Program-made: the position numbers and the translations under genes
The notes under the pieces: model-generated
The model's input: only the letters and a program-made list of their open reading frames with translations
What the model was told of the DNA's origin: nothing
Databases searched by the model: none
Assembly: GCF_018861045.1 (NCBI RefSeq)
Contig: NZ_JAHKQJ010000005.1
Span: 372,001 to 436,000 of the forward strand
Source of the DNA: Octadecabacter sp. B2R22
Lineage (GTDB): Bacteria > Pseudomonadota > Alphaproteobacteria > Rhodobacterales > Rhodobacteraceae
DNA length: 64,000 nucleotides
Reading direction: 5' to 3'
In this document: positions 54,222 through 63,867 of the stretch, in pieces
Position numbering within the stretch: position 1 is the stretch's first letter
Layout of the letters: each line of letters starts with the position of its first letter

Positions 54222-55145
54222 ATGTGGGACATTTTTCTTCAGACCTTGCCGTTTTTTGCCTTGATCGGGCTTGGCTATGGCGCGGGCCGCACAGGGTTCT
54301 TTACCCCTGAGGCCACGGCCTATCTCACCAAATTCGTGTTCTACTTTGCCCTGTCCGCAATGCTGTTTCGGTTTTCTGCGAACCTGTCGATCGTAGATAT
54401 TTTTGATTGGCCGTTTGTGTTGGCATATCTTTGGGGCACGCTGTTCGTTTACCTTCTTGCGACAGGCGTGGCCCTACTGCGCAAACGCGGCGTCGAAGAG
54501 GCCGCTGTCGAGGCCCAATGTGCGGTCATCGGAAATGTCGGCTTCCTTGGCATTCCGATGTTGGTGCTCCTATTGGGGGAACAGGCCGTCGGGCCGGTGG
54601 TGCTGGTCCTTGCCGTGGATCTAATCGTCTTCGGATCGTTGATTGTGATCCTCATCACCGGATCGCGCGATGGGCGTATGTCTATCGGGATACTTAGAAC
54701 GGTCGGGATAGGCTTGCTGAAGAACCCAATGATCGTTTCGATCTCTTTGGGGTTGGTCGTGTCGTCGTTTGCCTTGCCGATCCCTGCGCCGTTGAATGAA
54801 TTCCTGTCGATCCTTGGGGCCGCCGCTACGCCCGGCGCGTTGTTTGCGATTGGCGCGTCATTGGCGGGTAAATCGGCAGAACGCATTGCTGTTGCGGGTT
54901 GGCTTTCATTTGCCAAATTGATTTTGCATCCCGCTGCCGTGGCCTTTGCCGCGCTTGTTATATTTCCCGTCGATCCTTACGCCGCTGGTGTAATGATTGC
55001 CGCTGCCGCCTTGCCCGTGGCGGGAAATGTCTACATCCTTGCGCAGCACTATGGAGTCGCACCCGCGCGGGTATCTGCGTCCATTCTGTTGTCCACCGCC
55101 GTAAGCGTTGTCACAGTGTCCGCCGTGATTGCCGCCGTAACCTAG
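54222..55145 (+). CDS. AEC-family transporter
   Basis: 307 residues with about ten helices, of the auxin-efflux-carrier/malonate-permease family. GYGAGRTGFFTPEATAYLTKFVFYFAL, read as GYGAGRTGFFT, begins helix 1 to 2, and LLKNPMIVSISLGLVVS lies in the middle. Members export organic acids or related solutes. It is 37 bases after mbfA and nine before the deiodinase-like gene, so a joint transcript is likely. Confidence 0.9.
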   Translation: MWDIFLQTLPFFALIGLGYGAGRTGFFTPEATAYLTKFVFYFALSAMLFRFSANLSIVDIFDWPFVLAYLWGTLFVYLLATGVALLRKRGVEEAAVEAQCAVIGNVGFLGIPMLVLLLGEQAVGPVVLVLAVDLIVFGSLIVILITGSRDGRMSIGILRTVGIGLLKNPMIVSISLGLVVSSFALPIPAPLNEFLSILGAAATPGALFAIGASLAGKSAERIAVAGWLSFAKLILHPAAVAFAALVIFPVDPYAAGVMIAAAALPVAGNVYILAQHYGVAPARVSASILLSTAVSVVTVSAVIAAVT

Positions 55146-55154
55146 AGGTCCGAA

Positions 55155-55850
55155 ATGAGCGAAACCGCCCCCGTCTATTCAGCACTGCCACTGCCTGATC
55201 GCGCAGACTATGACGATGACCAGATGTTGGTCGAGGCAGAGCAGTTCTATGCTCACGTTAAAACGCGACATTCGATCCGGGAATACAGCGACCGACCTGT
55301 ACCAAAGGCCGTGATTGAAGCCTGCGTTCGCGCGGCAGGAACAGCGCCGAGCGGTGCGAACCAGCAGCCGTGGCATTTTGTGGCAATCAGTGACCCCGCG
55401 ATGAAGTCCAAAGTTCGCAAAGCGGCCGAGGACGAAGAAGTGAAGTTCTATAGCGGTGGAGGCGGTGATGCGTGGCTCAAGGCGTTGGAGCCAATCGGCA
55501 CGGATGCCTCTAAGCCCCACCTTGATATCGCGCCATGGCTTATCGTGATTTTTGCCCAGCGATGGGGCGAACGGAACGGCGAGCGGGTTAAGCATTATTA
55601 CGTCCCCGAAAGCGTTGGCATCGCAACAGGCATGCTGATCACGGCTTTGCATACGGCTGGGCTGTCCTGTCTTACGCACACGCCAAATCCGATGAAGTTC
55701 TTGAACGAACTCTGCGATCGTCCCGAGAATGAAAAACCGATTATGATTTTGGCAGTTGGCCATCCCGCCGCGGACGCATCGGTGCCGGCTGTGGCCAAAA
55801 AGAAAAAAGACCTTTCCGAAATTCTTACGACATACGAGGCGAACTCCTGA
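55155..55850 (+). CDS. Iodotyrosine-deiodinase-like nitroreductase-fold flavoprotein
   Basis: 231 residues of the FMN nitroreductase fold: HSIREYSDRPVP (about 39-50), GTAPSGANQQPWHFV (62-76), and GIATGMLITALHTAGLSCLTHTPNP for the second FMN site. By comparison from memory with mammalian IYD, the lid residues E95, Y99 and K120 (DEEVKFY and KPHLDIAP) correspond to the Glu, Tyr and Lys that clamp the halotyrosine. That suggests reductive dehalogenation of halotyrosine or a similar phenol. It is coupled to the formylglutathione hydrolase gene by one base. A general nitroreductase role remains possible. Confidence 0.82.
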   Translation: MSETAPVYSALPLPDRADYDDDQMLVEAEQFYAHVKTRHSIREYSDRPVPKAVIEACVRAAGTAPSGANQQPWHFVAISDPAMKSKVRKAAEDEEVKFYSGGGGDAWLKALEPIGTDASKPHLDIAPWLIVIFAQRWGERNGERVKHYYVPESVGIATGMLITALHTAGLSCLTHTPNPMKFLNELCDRPENEKPIMILAVGHPAADASVPAVAKKKKDLSEILTTYEANS

Positions 55851-56677
55851 TGGAAACCATATCTGAAAATCGCTGTTTCGGCGGTGTGCAAGGCGTCTAC
55901 AAACACCGATCAAACGCAACGGGAACCGACATGACGTTTGGCTTGTTCCTACCCGAAGAAGCGCAGGACGGTCCCGTGCCGATCTTGTGGTTCCTGTCGG
56001 GTCTTACTTGCACCCACGAAAACGCGATGACCAAGGCGGGTGCACAGGCTTGGGCCGCCGATCACGGCATCGCGCTGTGTTTTCCAGATACATCCCCAAG
56101 GGGTGACGACGTCGCTGATGATGATGCCTATGACCTCGGGCAGGGCGCTGGTTTTTACATCGACGCGACCCAAGAACCTTGGGCGAAGCATTTCAAGATG
56201 TGGAGCTATACGGCGGATGAATTGCCCGCGTTGATCGGTGAACACTTTGCAGTCGATATGACGCGACAGTCGATCACGGGGCATTCCATGGGCGGGCACG
56301 GTGCGCTGACAATGGCTATGGCATTGCCGGGTCGATTCCGGTCTGTTTCGGCATTTGCGCCGATCTGTAATCCAACGAACAGCGATTGGGGCCGAAAACA
56401 ATTTGCCGCGTATTGGGGTGATGAATCCAAATGGGGACCTCACGACGCAACGGTGCTCATGCAGGGTGGTGGCTTTGATGGGCCAATGCTGATCGACACG
56501 GGGACCGATGACCAGTTCTGGGATCTTTTGGGCGCTGAGGCATTTGCGGGCGCAATGACCGCCGCAAAACAAGACGGGCAACTTCGTCTCCAGAAAGGCT
56601 ATGATCATAGCTATTTCTTCATCTCATCCTTCATGGAAGACCACGTGAATTTCCATGCCGAGGCGCTTTGGAAGTGA
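55850..56677 (+). CDS. fghA: S-formylglutathione hydrolase
   Basis: 275 residues, alpha/beta hydrolase of the esterase D family. It completes formaldehyde oxidation by hydrolysing S-formylglutathione to formate and glutathione. The nucleophile is in [10 protein letters not shown] (about residue 146), with the aspartate in [10 protein letters not shown] and the histidine in GYDHSYFFI. The ATG overlaps the preceding stop by one base. The dehydrogenase partner is at 51058, separated by unrelated genes. Confidence 0.95.
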   Translation: METISENRCFGGVQGVYKHRSNATGTDMTFGLFLPEEAQDGPVPILWFLSGLTCTHENAMTKAGAQAWAADHGIALCFPDTSPRGDDVADDDAYDLGQGAGFYIDATQEPWAKHFKMWSYTADELPALIGEHFAVDMTRQSITGHSMGGHGALTMAMALPGRFRSVSAFAPICNPTNSDWGRKQFAAYWGDESKWGPHDATVLMQGGGFDGPMLIDTGTDDQFWDLLGAEAFAGAMTAAKQDGQLRLQKGYDHSYFFISSFMEDHVNFHAEALWK

Positions 56678-56684
56678 GGCGCTC

Positions 56685-57131
56685 ATGATTTACGTTGATG
56701 CGGATGCCTGCCCCGTAAAGGCCGAAGTCGAAAAGGTCGGCACACGCCATGGCGTGAAGATGTTCGTTGTGTCCAACGGTGGTTTACGGCCATCCCAGAA
56801 CCCCTTGGTCGAGACGGTCATCGTACCAGACGGCCCCGACATCGCCGACATCTGGATCGCCGATCGCGCGGTTGCGGGTGATGTTGTCATAACGGGCGAT
56901 ATCCCACTTGCTGCCAAATGCGTCGAAGCGGGCGCGCGGGTCCTCAAGCACAATGGCGAAGCCCTGACGCAAGCCAATATTGGCAACATCCTTGCGACAC
57001 GTGACCTGATGGCCGACATTCGCGCGGCGGACCCGTTTCGCCAAGGCGGCGGCAAGGCGTTCTCAAAGGCGGACCGGTCGCGGTTTCTGGACGCTTTAGA
57101 ACGGGAGCTTCGTGCCGCAAAACGTGTGTGA
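56685..57131 (+). CDS. YaiI/YqxD (UPF0178) family protein
   Basis: 148 residues starting [18 protein letters not shown]. Conserved blocks are [33 protein letters not shown] and the C-terminal [15 protein letters not shown]. The pattern of Asp residues is like a PIN-type nuclease, but activity in this family is not established. It follows fghA by eight bases. An earlier in-frame start (56655) would overlap fghA. Confidence 0.9.
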   Translation: MIYVDADACPVKAEVEKVGTRHGVKMFVVSNGGLRPSQNPLVETVIVPDGPDIADIWIADRAVAGDVVITGDIPLAAKCVEAGARVLKHNGEALTQANIGNILATRDLMADIRAADPFRQGGGKAFSKADRSRFLDALERELRAAKRV

Positions 57132-57159
57132 GAGCTGTGAAAACCGGAGAGAAACCCCA

Positions 57160-57780
57160 ATGACCATTCGTGCCGTCATTTTTGACATTGGTAACGTGCT
57201 GATTGAATGGCAGCCCGAACGATTTTTTGACCGCGTCATCGGCGCTGAGAAACGGGCTGAGTTTTTTGCTGCTGTTCCGATTCTTGAAATGAACGCCCGT
57301 GTAGACGCGGGTGAGAATTTTCACGATGCAACTGCGGGCCTGATGTCAGCTTATCCCGACTGGGCGGACGAAATCAGCCTTTGGCGGGATCGCTGGATAG
57401 AAATGGCATCCCCCGCAATTGACCATTCTGTAAGGCTGCTGCGCGCATTGCGTCACGCCAAGGTACCCGTTTTTGCCCTGTCGAATTTCGGTGTCGAAAC
57501 GTTAGAAATTGCTGATCGGGAATATCCGTTCTTGCAAGAATTTGACTGTCGGTTCATCTCGGCGGAGTTAGGGATTTCAAAGCCTCACGCCGAGATTTAC
57601 GAACGTCTGGAAAAAGAAACCGGCCTGCCGGCAGACAGCCTGATGTTCACCGATGACATTGCTGAAAACATAGCCGCCGCCGCCACTCGCGGCTGGAAGA
57701 CACACCTCTTTGAAGGTCCAAAAGGGTTTGCCGAGAGGCTTATCGCCGAAAACTTGATTACTGCTGAGGCCGCACAATGA
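57160..57780 (+). CDS. HAD-superfamily hydrolase
   Basis: 206 residues. Motif I is FDIGNVLIEW (about 8-17), motif II ALSNFG, motif III lysine in GISKPHAEIY and motif IV FTDDIAEN, all in order. Members dephosphorylate small metabolites. It resembles the YihX-like/epoxide-hydrolase N-terminal group; substrate unknown. It ends in an ATGA overlap with the ornithine-cyclodeaminase-like gene. Confidence 0.92.
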   Translation: MTIRAVIFDIGNVLIEWQPERFFDRVIGAEKRAEFFAAVPILEMNARVDAGENFHDATAGLMSAYPDWADEISLWRDRWIEMASPAIDHSVRLLRALRHAKVPVFALSNFGVETLEIADREYPFLQEFDCRFISAELGISKPHAEIYERLEKETGLPADSLMFTDDIAENIAAAATRGWKTHLFEGPKGFAERLIAENLITAEAAQ

Positions 57781-58694
57781 CCGTGATGATCCCATTTGAG
57801 GACGGACAAAAGCATCTTGATTGGATTGGCTTGACCGATGCGCTTGCCGTCGGTCACCTCAGGCCTAAGGCGACGGTTGAAGACGTGTTTTTATATCGCG
57901 ATCCTGACACCCTGTTGAACCGTTCGGCGTGGATCGACGGTATGGGGCTTGCGATTAAGTGCGCCACGATTTTTCCTGACAACAGAAAAACCGACACCCC
58001 GATGATACATGGGGCGGTGAACCTGTTTTCCGACAGTGATGGGCAGCTCGAAGCGATCCTGGATTTTCATCTCGTGACCAAATGGAAGACCGCAGGTGAT
58101 AGTCTTTTGGCCGCTCGACGGTTGGCGCGCCCTGATAGCAAAAACATCCTGATTGTTGGTGCAGGGACAGTTGGGCGTTCTCTATGGCAGGCCTATGGCG
58201 CTGCCTTTCCAGATGCGCGATTCAAAATTTGGAACCGCTCACTTGAAGGCGCCAAACAGTTTGCACATGACTGCGAAGGCGTGGATGTCGCCAACGATCT
58301 GGAGGCTGCGGTGCGCGAAGCGGACATCATCACATCCGCCACCATGACTACGGAACCTATCATTAAGGGTGACTGGTTACAGGCGGGCCAACACGTTGAT
58401 CTGATCGGCGCGTATCGCCCCGACATGCGCGAGGTCGATGACGTTGCATTGCAGAAATCACGTATCTTTGTTGATAGTTATGAGACGACAATGGGCCACA
58501 TTGGCGAGCTTAAGATCCCGCTTGAAGCAGGCACAATTGCGCCGGAACAAGTGATTGCAGACTACTATGAACCGGAACGGTTCTTGAGGGGGGCTGACGA
58601 TGACATCACGTTGTTCAAGAACGGCGGTGGTGCGCATCTGGACCTTATGACGAGCCGATACATTCTCGATGTATGGAAAGGGCGTGCAGCATGA
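57777..58694 (+). CDS. Ornithine cyclodeaminase / mu-crystallin family oxidoreductase
   Basis: 305 residues. The NAD(P)-binding Rossmann motif VGAGTVGRSLWQAYG (about 126-140), WKTAGDSLLAARRLA before it, and DLIGAYRPDMREVD are typical. Members convert ornithine to proline or reduce cyclic imines. The gene is coupled to the HAD gene (ATGA) and to the hydrolase gene (ATGATG), so the three are co-translated. Substrate cannot be assigned. Confidence 0.9.
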   Translation: MTVMIPFEDGQKHLDWIGLTDALAVGHLRPKATVEDVFLYRDPDTLLNRSAWIDGMGLAIKCATIFPDNRKTDTPMIHGAVNLFSDSDGQLEAILDFHLVTKWKTAGDSLLAARRLARPDSKNILIVGAGTVGRSLWQAYGAAFPDARFKIWNRSLEGAKQFAHDCEGVDVANDLEAAVREADIITSATMTTEPIIKGDWLQAGQHVDLIGAYRPDMREVDDVALQKSRIFVDSYETTMGHIGELKIPLEAGTIAPEQVIADYYEPERFLRGADDDITLFKNGGGAHLDLMTSRYILDVWKGRAA

Positions 58695-59623
58695 TGGGTT
58701 GGATCATACCACTTTTGGTCATCGGCGTTGTCGCGGCATTGCCTTGGTTCGCTGAAGGTCAACGACATAGTGCAGAAGCATTTCGCGCTCAGGCGCCGGG
58801 TCGTTTTGCCAAGCTTAGCCAAGGGGTAACGCACTACCAGTGGCTTGGCAGCGCACGAGGGCCAGTGGTCGTTTGTGTGCATGGTTTGGCGACGCCCAGC
58901 CCGGTCTGGTATGCCATCGCGGACGGCTTGGCAAAGCTCGGGTATCGGGTCTTGGTTTACGATCTTTATGGGCGCGGGTTCTCTGACGCGCCACGCGGCG
59001 CACAGGACGGTGACTTCTTTGGGCAACAACTTCTTGACCTGTTAGAGCATCAAGGGCTGGAAGATGACGTAACTCTGATGGGGTATTCCATGGGAGGCTC
59101 AATCGCGACCCATTTCACAGCACAAAACCCAGGTCGTGTTCGGCGTTTGGTCTTGTTGGCGTCTGGGGGCGCATGGTTGCGCGAAGACAAGCTAATTCAT
59201 TTCAGCCGCACGATTCCGTTCTTCGGGGACTGGTTGTTTGCTGTTTTGGTGTCTCGAATTGAACGCCGGAACTTGAGAACGCAGTTGGGCAAGAACTACG
59301 ACATCAAAGGCATCGTTGAACTCCAATTGGCCGAATACCAAAGCCGTGGCTTTGTGCGATCTGTACTGTCCAGCCGCCGTCATATGCTCGATGATATGCA
59401 GGAAGACGCCCATCGCACCATCAGCCGTGAGGGCGTTCCTGTGGTCGCGATATGGGCCGAAAAGGACGAAATCATCCCTCTCAAATCATTGGGCACTTTG
59501 ACCCAATGGAACAGGGCCATCCGACAAGAAGTCGTTCAAGGTGCCGCTCATGACATCGGCTATGCCAATTCTGCCGAGGTCATTGATCTCCTTGCTTCGG
59601 TGCTACGAGAAGACATGTCTTAA
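58691..59623 (+). CDS. Alpha/beta-fold hydrolase with N-terminal membrane anchor
   Basis: 310 residues. A hydrophobic segment at residues 3-20 probably anchors it in the inner membrane. The hydrolase fold shows VCVHGLATPSPVW (oxyanion hole), nucleophile Ser in GYSMGGSIATHF, and His in GAAHDIGYANS. Its ATG overlaps the stop of the ornithine-cyclodeaminase-like gene. Ester or lactone cleavage is likely; the substrate is unknown. Confidence 0.88.
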   Translation: MMGWIIPLLVIGVVAALPWFAEGQRHSAEAFRAQAPGRFAKLSQGVTHYQWLGSARGPVVVCVHGLATPSPVWYAIADGLAKLGYRVLVYDLYGRGFSDAPRGAQDGDFFGQQLLDLLEHQGLEDDVTLMGYSMGGSIATHFTAQNPGRVRRLVLLASGGAWLREDKLIHFSRTIPFFGDWLFAVLVSRIERRNLRTQLGKNYDIKGIVELQLAEYQSRGFVRSVLSSRRHMLDDMQEDAHRTISREGVPVVAIWAEKDEIIPLKSLGTLTQWNRAIRQEVVQGAAHDIGYANSAEVIDLLASVLREDMS

Positions 59624-59632
59624 GGCCGCCGG

Positions 59633-60880
59633 CTATGCTGGGTTGGGGGTCACTGGCGCAGATCGGTCTTCTTTGATCGGCAGATGGACAATTGCAGAGA
59701 AGGCTCCGATGCCTACGCCAACCCACCAAACGGCGGTATATGACCCATAGGCATCATAGAGAGCGCCGCCGAGCCAGACCCCCAGGAACGACCCCATCTG
59801 ATGGCTGAAAAACACGATCCCATAAAGCGTGCCCATATAACGCAGCCCGTAAATGTGGGCGACAAGACCGCTGGTCAGCGGGACAGTCGCCAACCACAGC
59901 GATCCCATAATAACAGAAAATAAGATGACTGTCGTCGGGGTGATCGGGAACGCAATGAACAGGGCGGCGGCGATAGTGCGGCCCGTGTAAATTCCCGCTA
60001 ACAAGTATTTCTTGGAGTACCGTTTGCCGGCCCAGCCGGCCAAAAGGGTTCCCGCAATATTGGCCATGCCGATCAGCGAAATAGCCACAGCCCCAAGCGC
60101 GGACGTCGTGGTGATGCCAATACTGTGCAGTGCACCACCGGGCAGAATAGGGCCGCACATCTCGGTGATCATGGCAGGGAAGTGCGCGGTTACGAAAGCC
60201 AGCTGATAGCCACATGAAAAGAAGCCAAGGAAGATTAGGGTGTAAGACGGATCGCGAAAGGCGCGTTTGATCACTTGGCCAATGGTTTCTTCGAGTTCCT
60301 GTTTCCCCGCGGATTGCGGTGCGCGCATCATTGGCAGCGCCAGCAACGACGCGAGGATGAGCCCTGCGAAAACTACGAACACAGATTGCCACGGCATAAA
60401 CCCAAGCAAGACCTCCGCCATCGGCGCGCCAAATACTTGACCAGCGGACCCCGCGGCGGTGGCGATTGCAAGTGACATTGAACGGTTTTCATCCGACGCG
60501 GCGCGCCCGACAACGGCTAGGATAACGCCGAATCCCGTACCTGCGACGCCGAACCCCACAAGCCATGCGTAAGATTGCAGAGCGAATGGACTGACAGCCT
60601 GCGAGGACAGCACCAAGCCTGCGGCATAGATGATCGCGCCAAGGATAATCGCTTTGCGATCAGTGATCCGTTCCGCCAATGCGCCAAAGATCGGTTGGCC
60701 AATGCCCCACGCGAGGTTCTGAAACGCAATCGCCAAGGAAAACTCGGCGCGGGCCCAAGAGAATTCTTCAGCGATAGGGATTTGAAACACGCCAAACGAT
60801 GCCCGCACCGCAAAGCTGACCATGATGATGATACACCCAGCAACGAGGACGGGCGTAATGAGGTTTGATTGACGTTCCAT
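59633..60880 (-). CDS. MFS transporter
   Basis: 415 residues with twelve helices. GALAERITDRKAIILGAIIY is a version of motif A (seen as ALAERITDRKAI). The middle loop, about residues 190-225, is charged. Relatives in the oxalate/formate antiporter and MCT-like group carry carboxylates; that is inference. The ATG at 60880 begins MERQSNLITPVL; the longer open frame runs into the divergent zapE region. It is convergent with the hydrolase gene. Confidence 0.9.
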   Translation of the reverse strand: MERQSNLITPVLVAGCIIIMVSFAVRASFGVFQIPIAEEFSWARAEFSLAIAFQNLAWGIGQPIFGALAERITDRKAIILGAIIYAAGLVLSSQAVSPFALQSYAWLVGFGVAGTGFGVILAVVGRAASDENRSMSLAIATAAGSAGQVFGAPMAEVLLGFMPWQSVFVVFAGLILASLLALPMMRAPQSAGKQELEETIGQVIKRAFRDPSYTLIFLGFFSCGYQLAFVTAHFPAMITEMCGPILPGGALHSIGITTTSALGAVAISLIGMANIAGTLLAGWAGKRYSKKYLLAGIYTGRTIAAALFIAFPITPTTVILFSVIMGSLWLATVPLTSGLVAHIYGLRYMGTLYGIVFFSHQMGSFLGVWLGGALYDAYGSYTAVWWVGVGIGAFSAIVHLPIKEDRSAPVTPNPA

Positions 60881-60963
60881 CGGGCGACTTTGGGCGTGAA
60901 ACGGTGGCGCGTCAATTTCGAAGATGTGGTTTGCGCAATCACGTAGATCGATGGGACTGTCTG

Positions 60964-62088
60964 ATGGCAATTGATGCTGCCACGTCAGCACGGTATGCCA
61001 CTGATATGGGAACGATCCAGTCAGAATATCAGTCTCGCGTAGACGCAGGCGTGTTGCACGATGATCCAGTGCAACGCGCAGCGTTGGCCGCGCTGGAACG
61101 TGTGCGCACGGATGTGCTGGCGGTTCCTGCGGCCCCCAAAAAAAGCCTGTTTCGTAAGGCAGCCCCCGTTCAAGGCCCCAAGGGTTTGTATCTGTGGGGC
61201 GGTGTGGGGCGCGGCAAATCCATGTTGATGGATCTATTGTATGAAATGGTGGAGGTCCCCAAGCAACGCAGCCATTTCCACGCGTTTATGCAGTGGGTTC
61301 ATGAGGCGATCGCAAATGCACGCAAAGACGGGGTTGATGATGCAATCGCTCCTGTCGCGGCGGACCTCGCGGCGCGGGTGCGGTTTCTTGCGTTTGATGA
61401 GATGCAGATCAGCGACATCACGGATGCGATGATTGTCGGGCGCTTATTCGAAGCCCTGTTTGATGCGGGTGTAGTTGTTGTTACGACATCCAACCGTGTT
61501 CCTGATGATCTTTATAAAGATGGATTGAACCGCCAGCTGTTCCTGCCGTTCATTGATCTCTTGCGCGAGAAAATGGTGGTGCATGAACTGGCGAGCGATA
61601 TGGATTATCGACAGACCGTCTTGGAAGGCGCAGCGGTTTATTTCAGCCCAGCAAACGGTGAAGCACGACAAAAAGTCGATGCTTTGTTCGTCGGGCTGAC
61701 GCAGGGCGAAGTTGCCCCGCTGACTTTGCGGGTCAAAGGCCGAGATGTGGTTGTGCCGGCTTTTGCCAATGGCGTGGCACGCGCGAGTTTCCGGGATCTC
61801 TGCGGGGTGCCGCTCGGGGCCGCTGATTATTTGGCCTTGGCGGACGCGGCACGGGTCTTGATCCTTGAAGATATTCCGAGGCTCAGCCGGTCCAACTTCA
61901 ACGAAGCAAAACGTTTCGTTACGCTGATAGACACGTTGTATGAGGCCAAGGTCCGCCTGATCGCATCCGCTGCTGCCGTTCCAGAGATGCTGTACGTTGA
62001 AGGAACTGGGGTGTTTGAGTTCGAACGCACAGCCAGCCGCCTCCGCGAGATGCAGGGCGAAGACTGGGGCCGCGACGCAGAGCTTTAG
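60964..62088 (+). CDS. zapE: Cell division ATPase ZapE (AFG1-like)
   Basis: 374 residues. Walker A is GGVGRGKS (about residue 80), Walker B FLAFDEMQISDITDAM, sensor region TTSNRVPDDLYKDGLNRQLFLPFI. The protein is homologous to mitochondrial AFG1 and to ZapE, which helps Z-ring dynamics under low oxygen in E. coli. The ATG at 60964 has GGGAC eight bases upstream; 61006 is an alternative start. The 3' end overlaps the LysM gene by four bases. Confidence 0.93.
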   Translation: MAIDAATSARYATDMGTIQSEYQSRVDAGVLHDDPVQRAALAALERVRTDVLAVPAAPKKSLFRKAAPVQGPKGLYLWGGVGRGKSMLMDLLYEMVEVPKQRSHFHAFMQWVHEAIANARKDGVDDAIAPVAADLAARVRFLAFDEMQISDITDAMIVGRLFEALFDAGVVVVTTSNRVPDDLYKDGLNRQLFLPFIDLLREKMVVHELASDMDYRQTVLEGAAVYFSPANGEARQKVDALFVGLTQGEVAPLTLRVKGRDVVVPAFANGVARASFRDLCGVPLGAADYLALADAARVLILEDIPRLSRSNFNEAKRFVTLIDTLYEAKVRLIASAAAVPEMLYVEGTGVFEFERTASRLREMQGEDWGRDAEL

Positions 62089-62957
62089 ATTTGCGGGATC
62101 ACCAAACGCTGGCCAACGCGGATTCGATCAGGGCTTGAGAGCAAGCCCTTGTTTGCTTCGAATATCTCTTCGTAATGTGTGATTACGCCAAAGAACTTGA
62201 TCGAAATCGCACCAAGGCTGTCGCCAGATTGAACTGTGTAGAATCGAGCTTCGACATCATCATTAGCCCGCTGAACGATACGGACTTCCATGCCTTGTAC
62301 ATCGTCGGGTGACACTTCTGGAATTGCGGGAGCCGCCGCCCCAGCTGCCATCTGCGCTTGGGTTACGATATTGGTCAGCATGACGGAGGTGTCCACACGA
62401 CCGTCAGAAGTCACAAGGATTTCGGGAACTGCGACACCGTTCGCAGCGGCTTCGTTGACGATCCGGTCAATGCTTTCGTCGGTTTCACCTGCACGCAATG
62501 CGGCAATTACGATTGCCTCGAAGGAGTCGCGCTCGTCTAGAACCGAATGCTGTCCGGTCGCGGCTTCGATGCCAGCCAAAATGTCGGACGTTGACTGTCG
62601 TTGTAACTGACTATTGGTCGTCACTGGTTCTACGCCAGCAAACCCGAGTTCGGCCAAGACGTTGTTTGTCATGTCTGACAGGCGCGTATCATCTGTATCA
62701 GGGCGTGCCACATCCACACGACGAGGTGCTTGAACGATCGCCGTCGGAGCAACTGCCGGAGTAGCGGTTGGTGTTGTCGCTTCTGTCGCACGCACCAATG
62801 CATCAATGTCTGGCGCGAAGGCACGCGTGACTTCAATATCGACGGGCGCGCCAAGTCGATCAGCTGTGTCTACTTCGCCGTCAGCGAATGGCCGGAATAT
62901 GATCAGCCCACACAAAACAAGTGCAAAGGCGAAAAGGGCGACAGTTGTTCGGATCAT
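62085..62957 (-). CDS. LysM-domain protein with N-terminal anchor
   Basis: 290 residues. An N-terminal hydrophobic segment (about 4-22) anchors or exports the protein; a Thr/Ala/Pro-rich linker follows, then a region of predicted helices (90-210) and a C-terminal LysM domain (about 240-288, FYTVQSGDSLGAISIKFFG and SPDRIRVGQRLVIPQI). LysM binds peptidoglycan GlcNAc. The enzymatic part, if any, is not apparent. A rhodanese-like gene lies 18 bases upstream on the same strand. Confidence 0.9.
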   Translation of the reverse strand: MIRTTVALFAFALVLCGLIIFRPFADGEVDTADRLGAPVDIEVTRAFAPDIDALVRATEATTPTATPAVAPTAIVQAPRRVDVARPDTDDTRLSDMTNNVLAELGFAGVEPVTTNSQLQRQSTSDILAGIEAATGQHSVLDERDSFEAIVIAALRAGETDESIDRIVNEAAANGVAVPEILVTSDGRVDTSVMLTNIVTQAQMAAGAAAPAIPEVSPDDVQGMEVRIVQRANDDVEARFYTVQSGDSLGAISIKFFGVITHYEEIFEANKGLLSSPDRIRVGQRLVIPQI

Positions 62958-62975
62958 GCTTAAACCTTTATCGGG

Positions 62976-63632
62976 TTAGTTAGAGGTCGCTGAGTTTTGA
63001 GTGGTGAGGCCTACGTGCATCCACGCCTGCAAGCCTCCTCGATAGTAGAATAGTTTTTCTGGCGGATAGCCGGCCTCGATGAGGTTGTTAACGGCTGTAC
63101 GCGCATCCGAGGACCAAACGCCACCGCTAAACATGGTGAGGGCCATCGCGTCTTGGAAATCCAACGCACCGGTCGACGTTTGCACCGCGCCCAAAGCCAA
63201 CAAAATATCTGTGCGGTATCGGTTATCGGGCCCAAGCGTGACGTGGGGGACGTTGACCGCACCAAGAATGGACCCGTTTGAGAATGCATCGGCTCCGCGT
63301 GTGTCGAGCAGCAATCCTCGCCCGTTTGTGACTTCGCCTTCCATAAATTCAAGGACTTCTAATTCGCCAAGCGTCGCGACGCCGTCGGCCGAGATCATGG
63401 GCTGTAGGCAGTTTGGCGGACATGCGCGAGACGTCCGCGCGAATTCGCCCGTTAGGGTGTTGTCGATGTTTTGGTCACGCGACACCGTGAATGTGCGGCC
63501 GTTTAAAGTGAATGTGGCATCCGATTTGAATGTCGTAATGCGGACATCCTGTGCGCTTACTGCGCTGCCGATTGCCACCGCAGTAAGCGACACGGCCAGT
63601 CGACTAACACTTTTTGCACTTGCGATATTCAT
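62976..63632 (-). CDS. Exported rhodanese-like protein lacking the catalytic cysteine
   Basis: 218 residues with a signal peptide (cleavage near SAQDV, residue 28). A segment ACPPNCLQPM near residue 70-79 precedes a rhodanese domain (about 85-212) with RGLLLDTRGADAF, a substituted active loop FSGGVWSSDARTAV (Phe168-Ser169 where the Cys of CXXGXR would be), and YYRGGLQAWMHVG. The conventional sulfurtransferase activity is unlikely. It is followed (upstream in transcription) by a paralogue cut by the window edge. Confidence 0.85.
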   Translation of the reverse strand: MNIASAKSVSRLAVSLTAVAIGSAVSAQDVRITTFKSDATFTLNGRTFTVSRDQNIDNTLTGEFARTSRACPPNCLQPMISADGVATLGELEVLEFMEGEVTNGRGLLLDTRGADAFSNGSILGAVNVPHVTLGPDNRYRTDILLALGAVQTSTGALDFQDAMALTMFSGGVWSSDARTAVNNLIEAGYPPEKLFYYRGGLQAWMHVGLTTQNSATSN

Positions 63633-63736
63633 CGTTGTTAAGTCCTAAGTTTCGCTGTCCGGGACGCTATTGTTATGTGACCAATGAGAGGCGCGCGCCC
63701 CGATTTCCCAAAGGTTTTGCCTGTATTAAACAAGAG

Positions 63737-63755
63737 GACGAGCCTAAAGCTCGCC
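63737..63755 (-). terminator. Hairpin between the two rhodanese-like genes
   Basis: On the minus strand GGCGAGC pairs with GCTCGTC (one G-T pair) with a five-base loop, then CTCTTGTTT. The remaining part of 63633-63867 holds no gene that I can support. Confidence 0.4.
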
Positions 63756-63867
63756 CCCCCGCCCTGCCAAGATCGTGTCGATCACCTGTGTCAGGGGATC
63801 GCAATGCGTAAGCCATGATCTGCACGCCGGAGGGGAAGGTGCAGAAAGGCGTGAAAACCGTGCCCGT

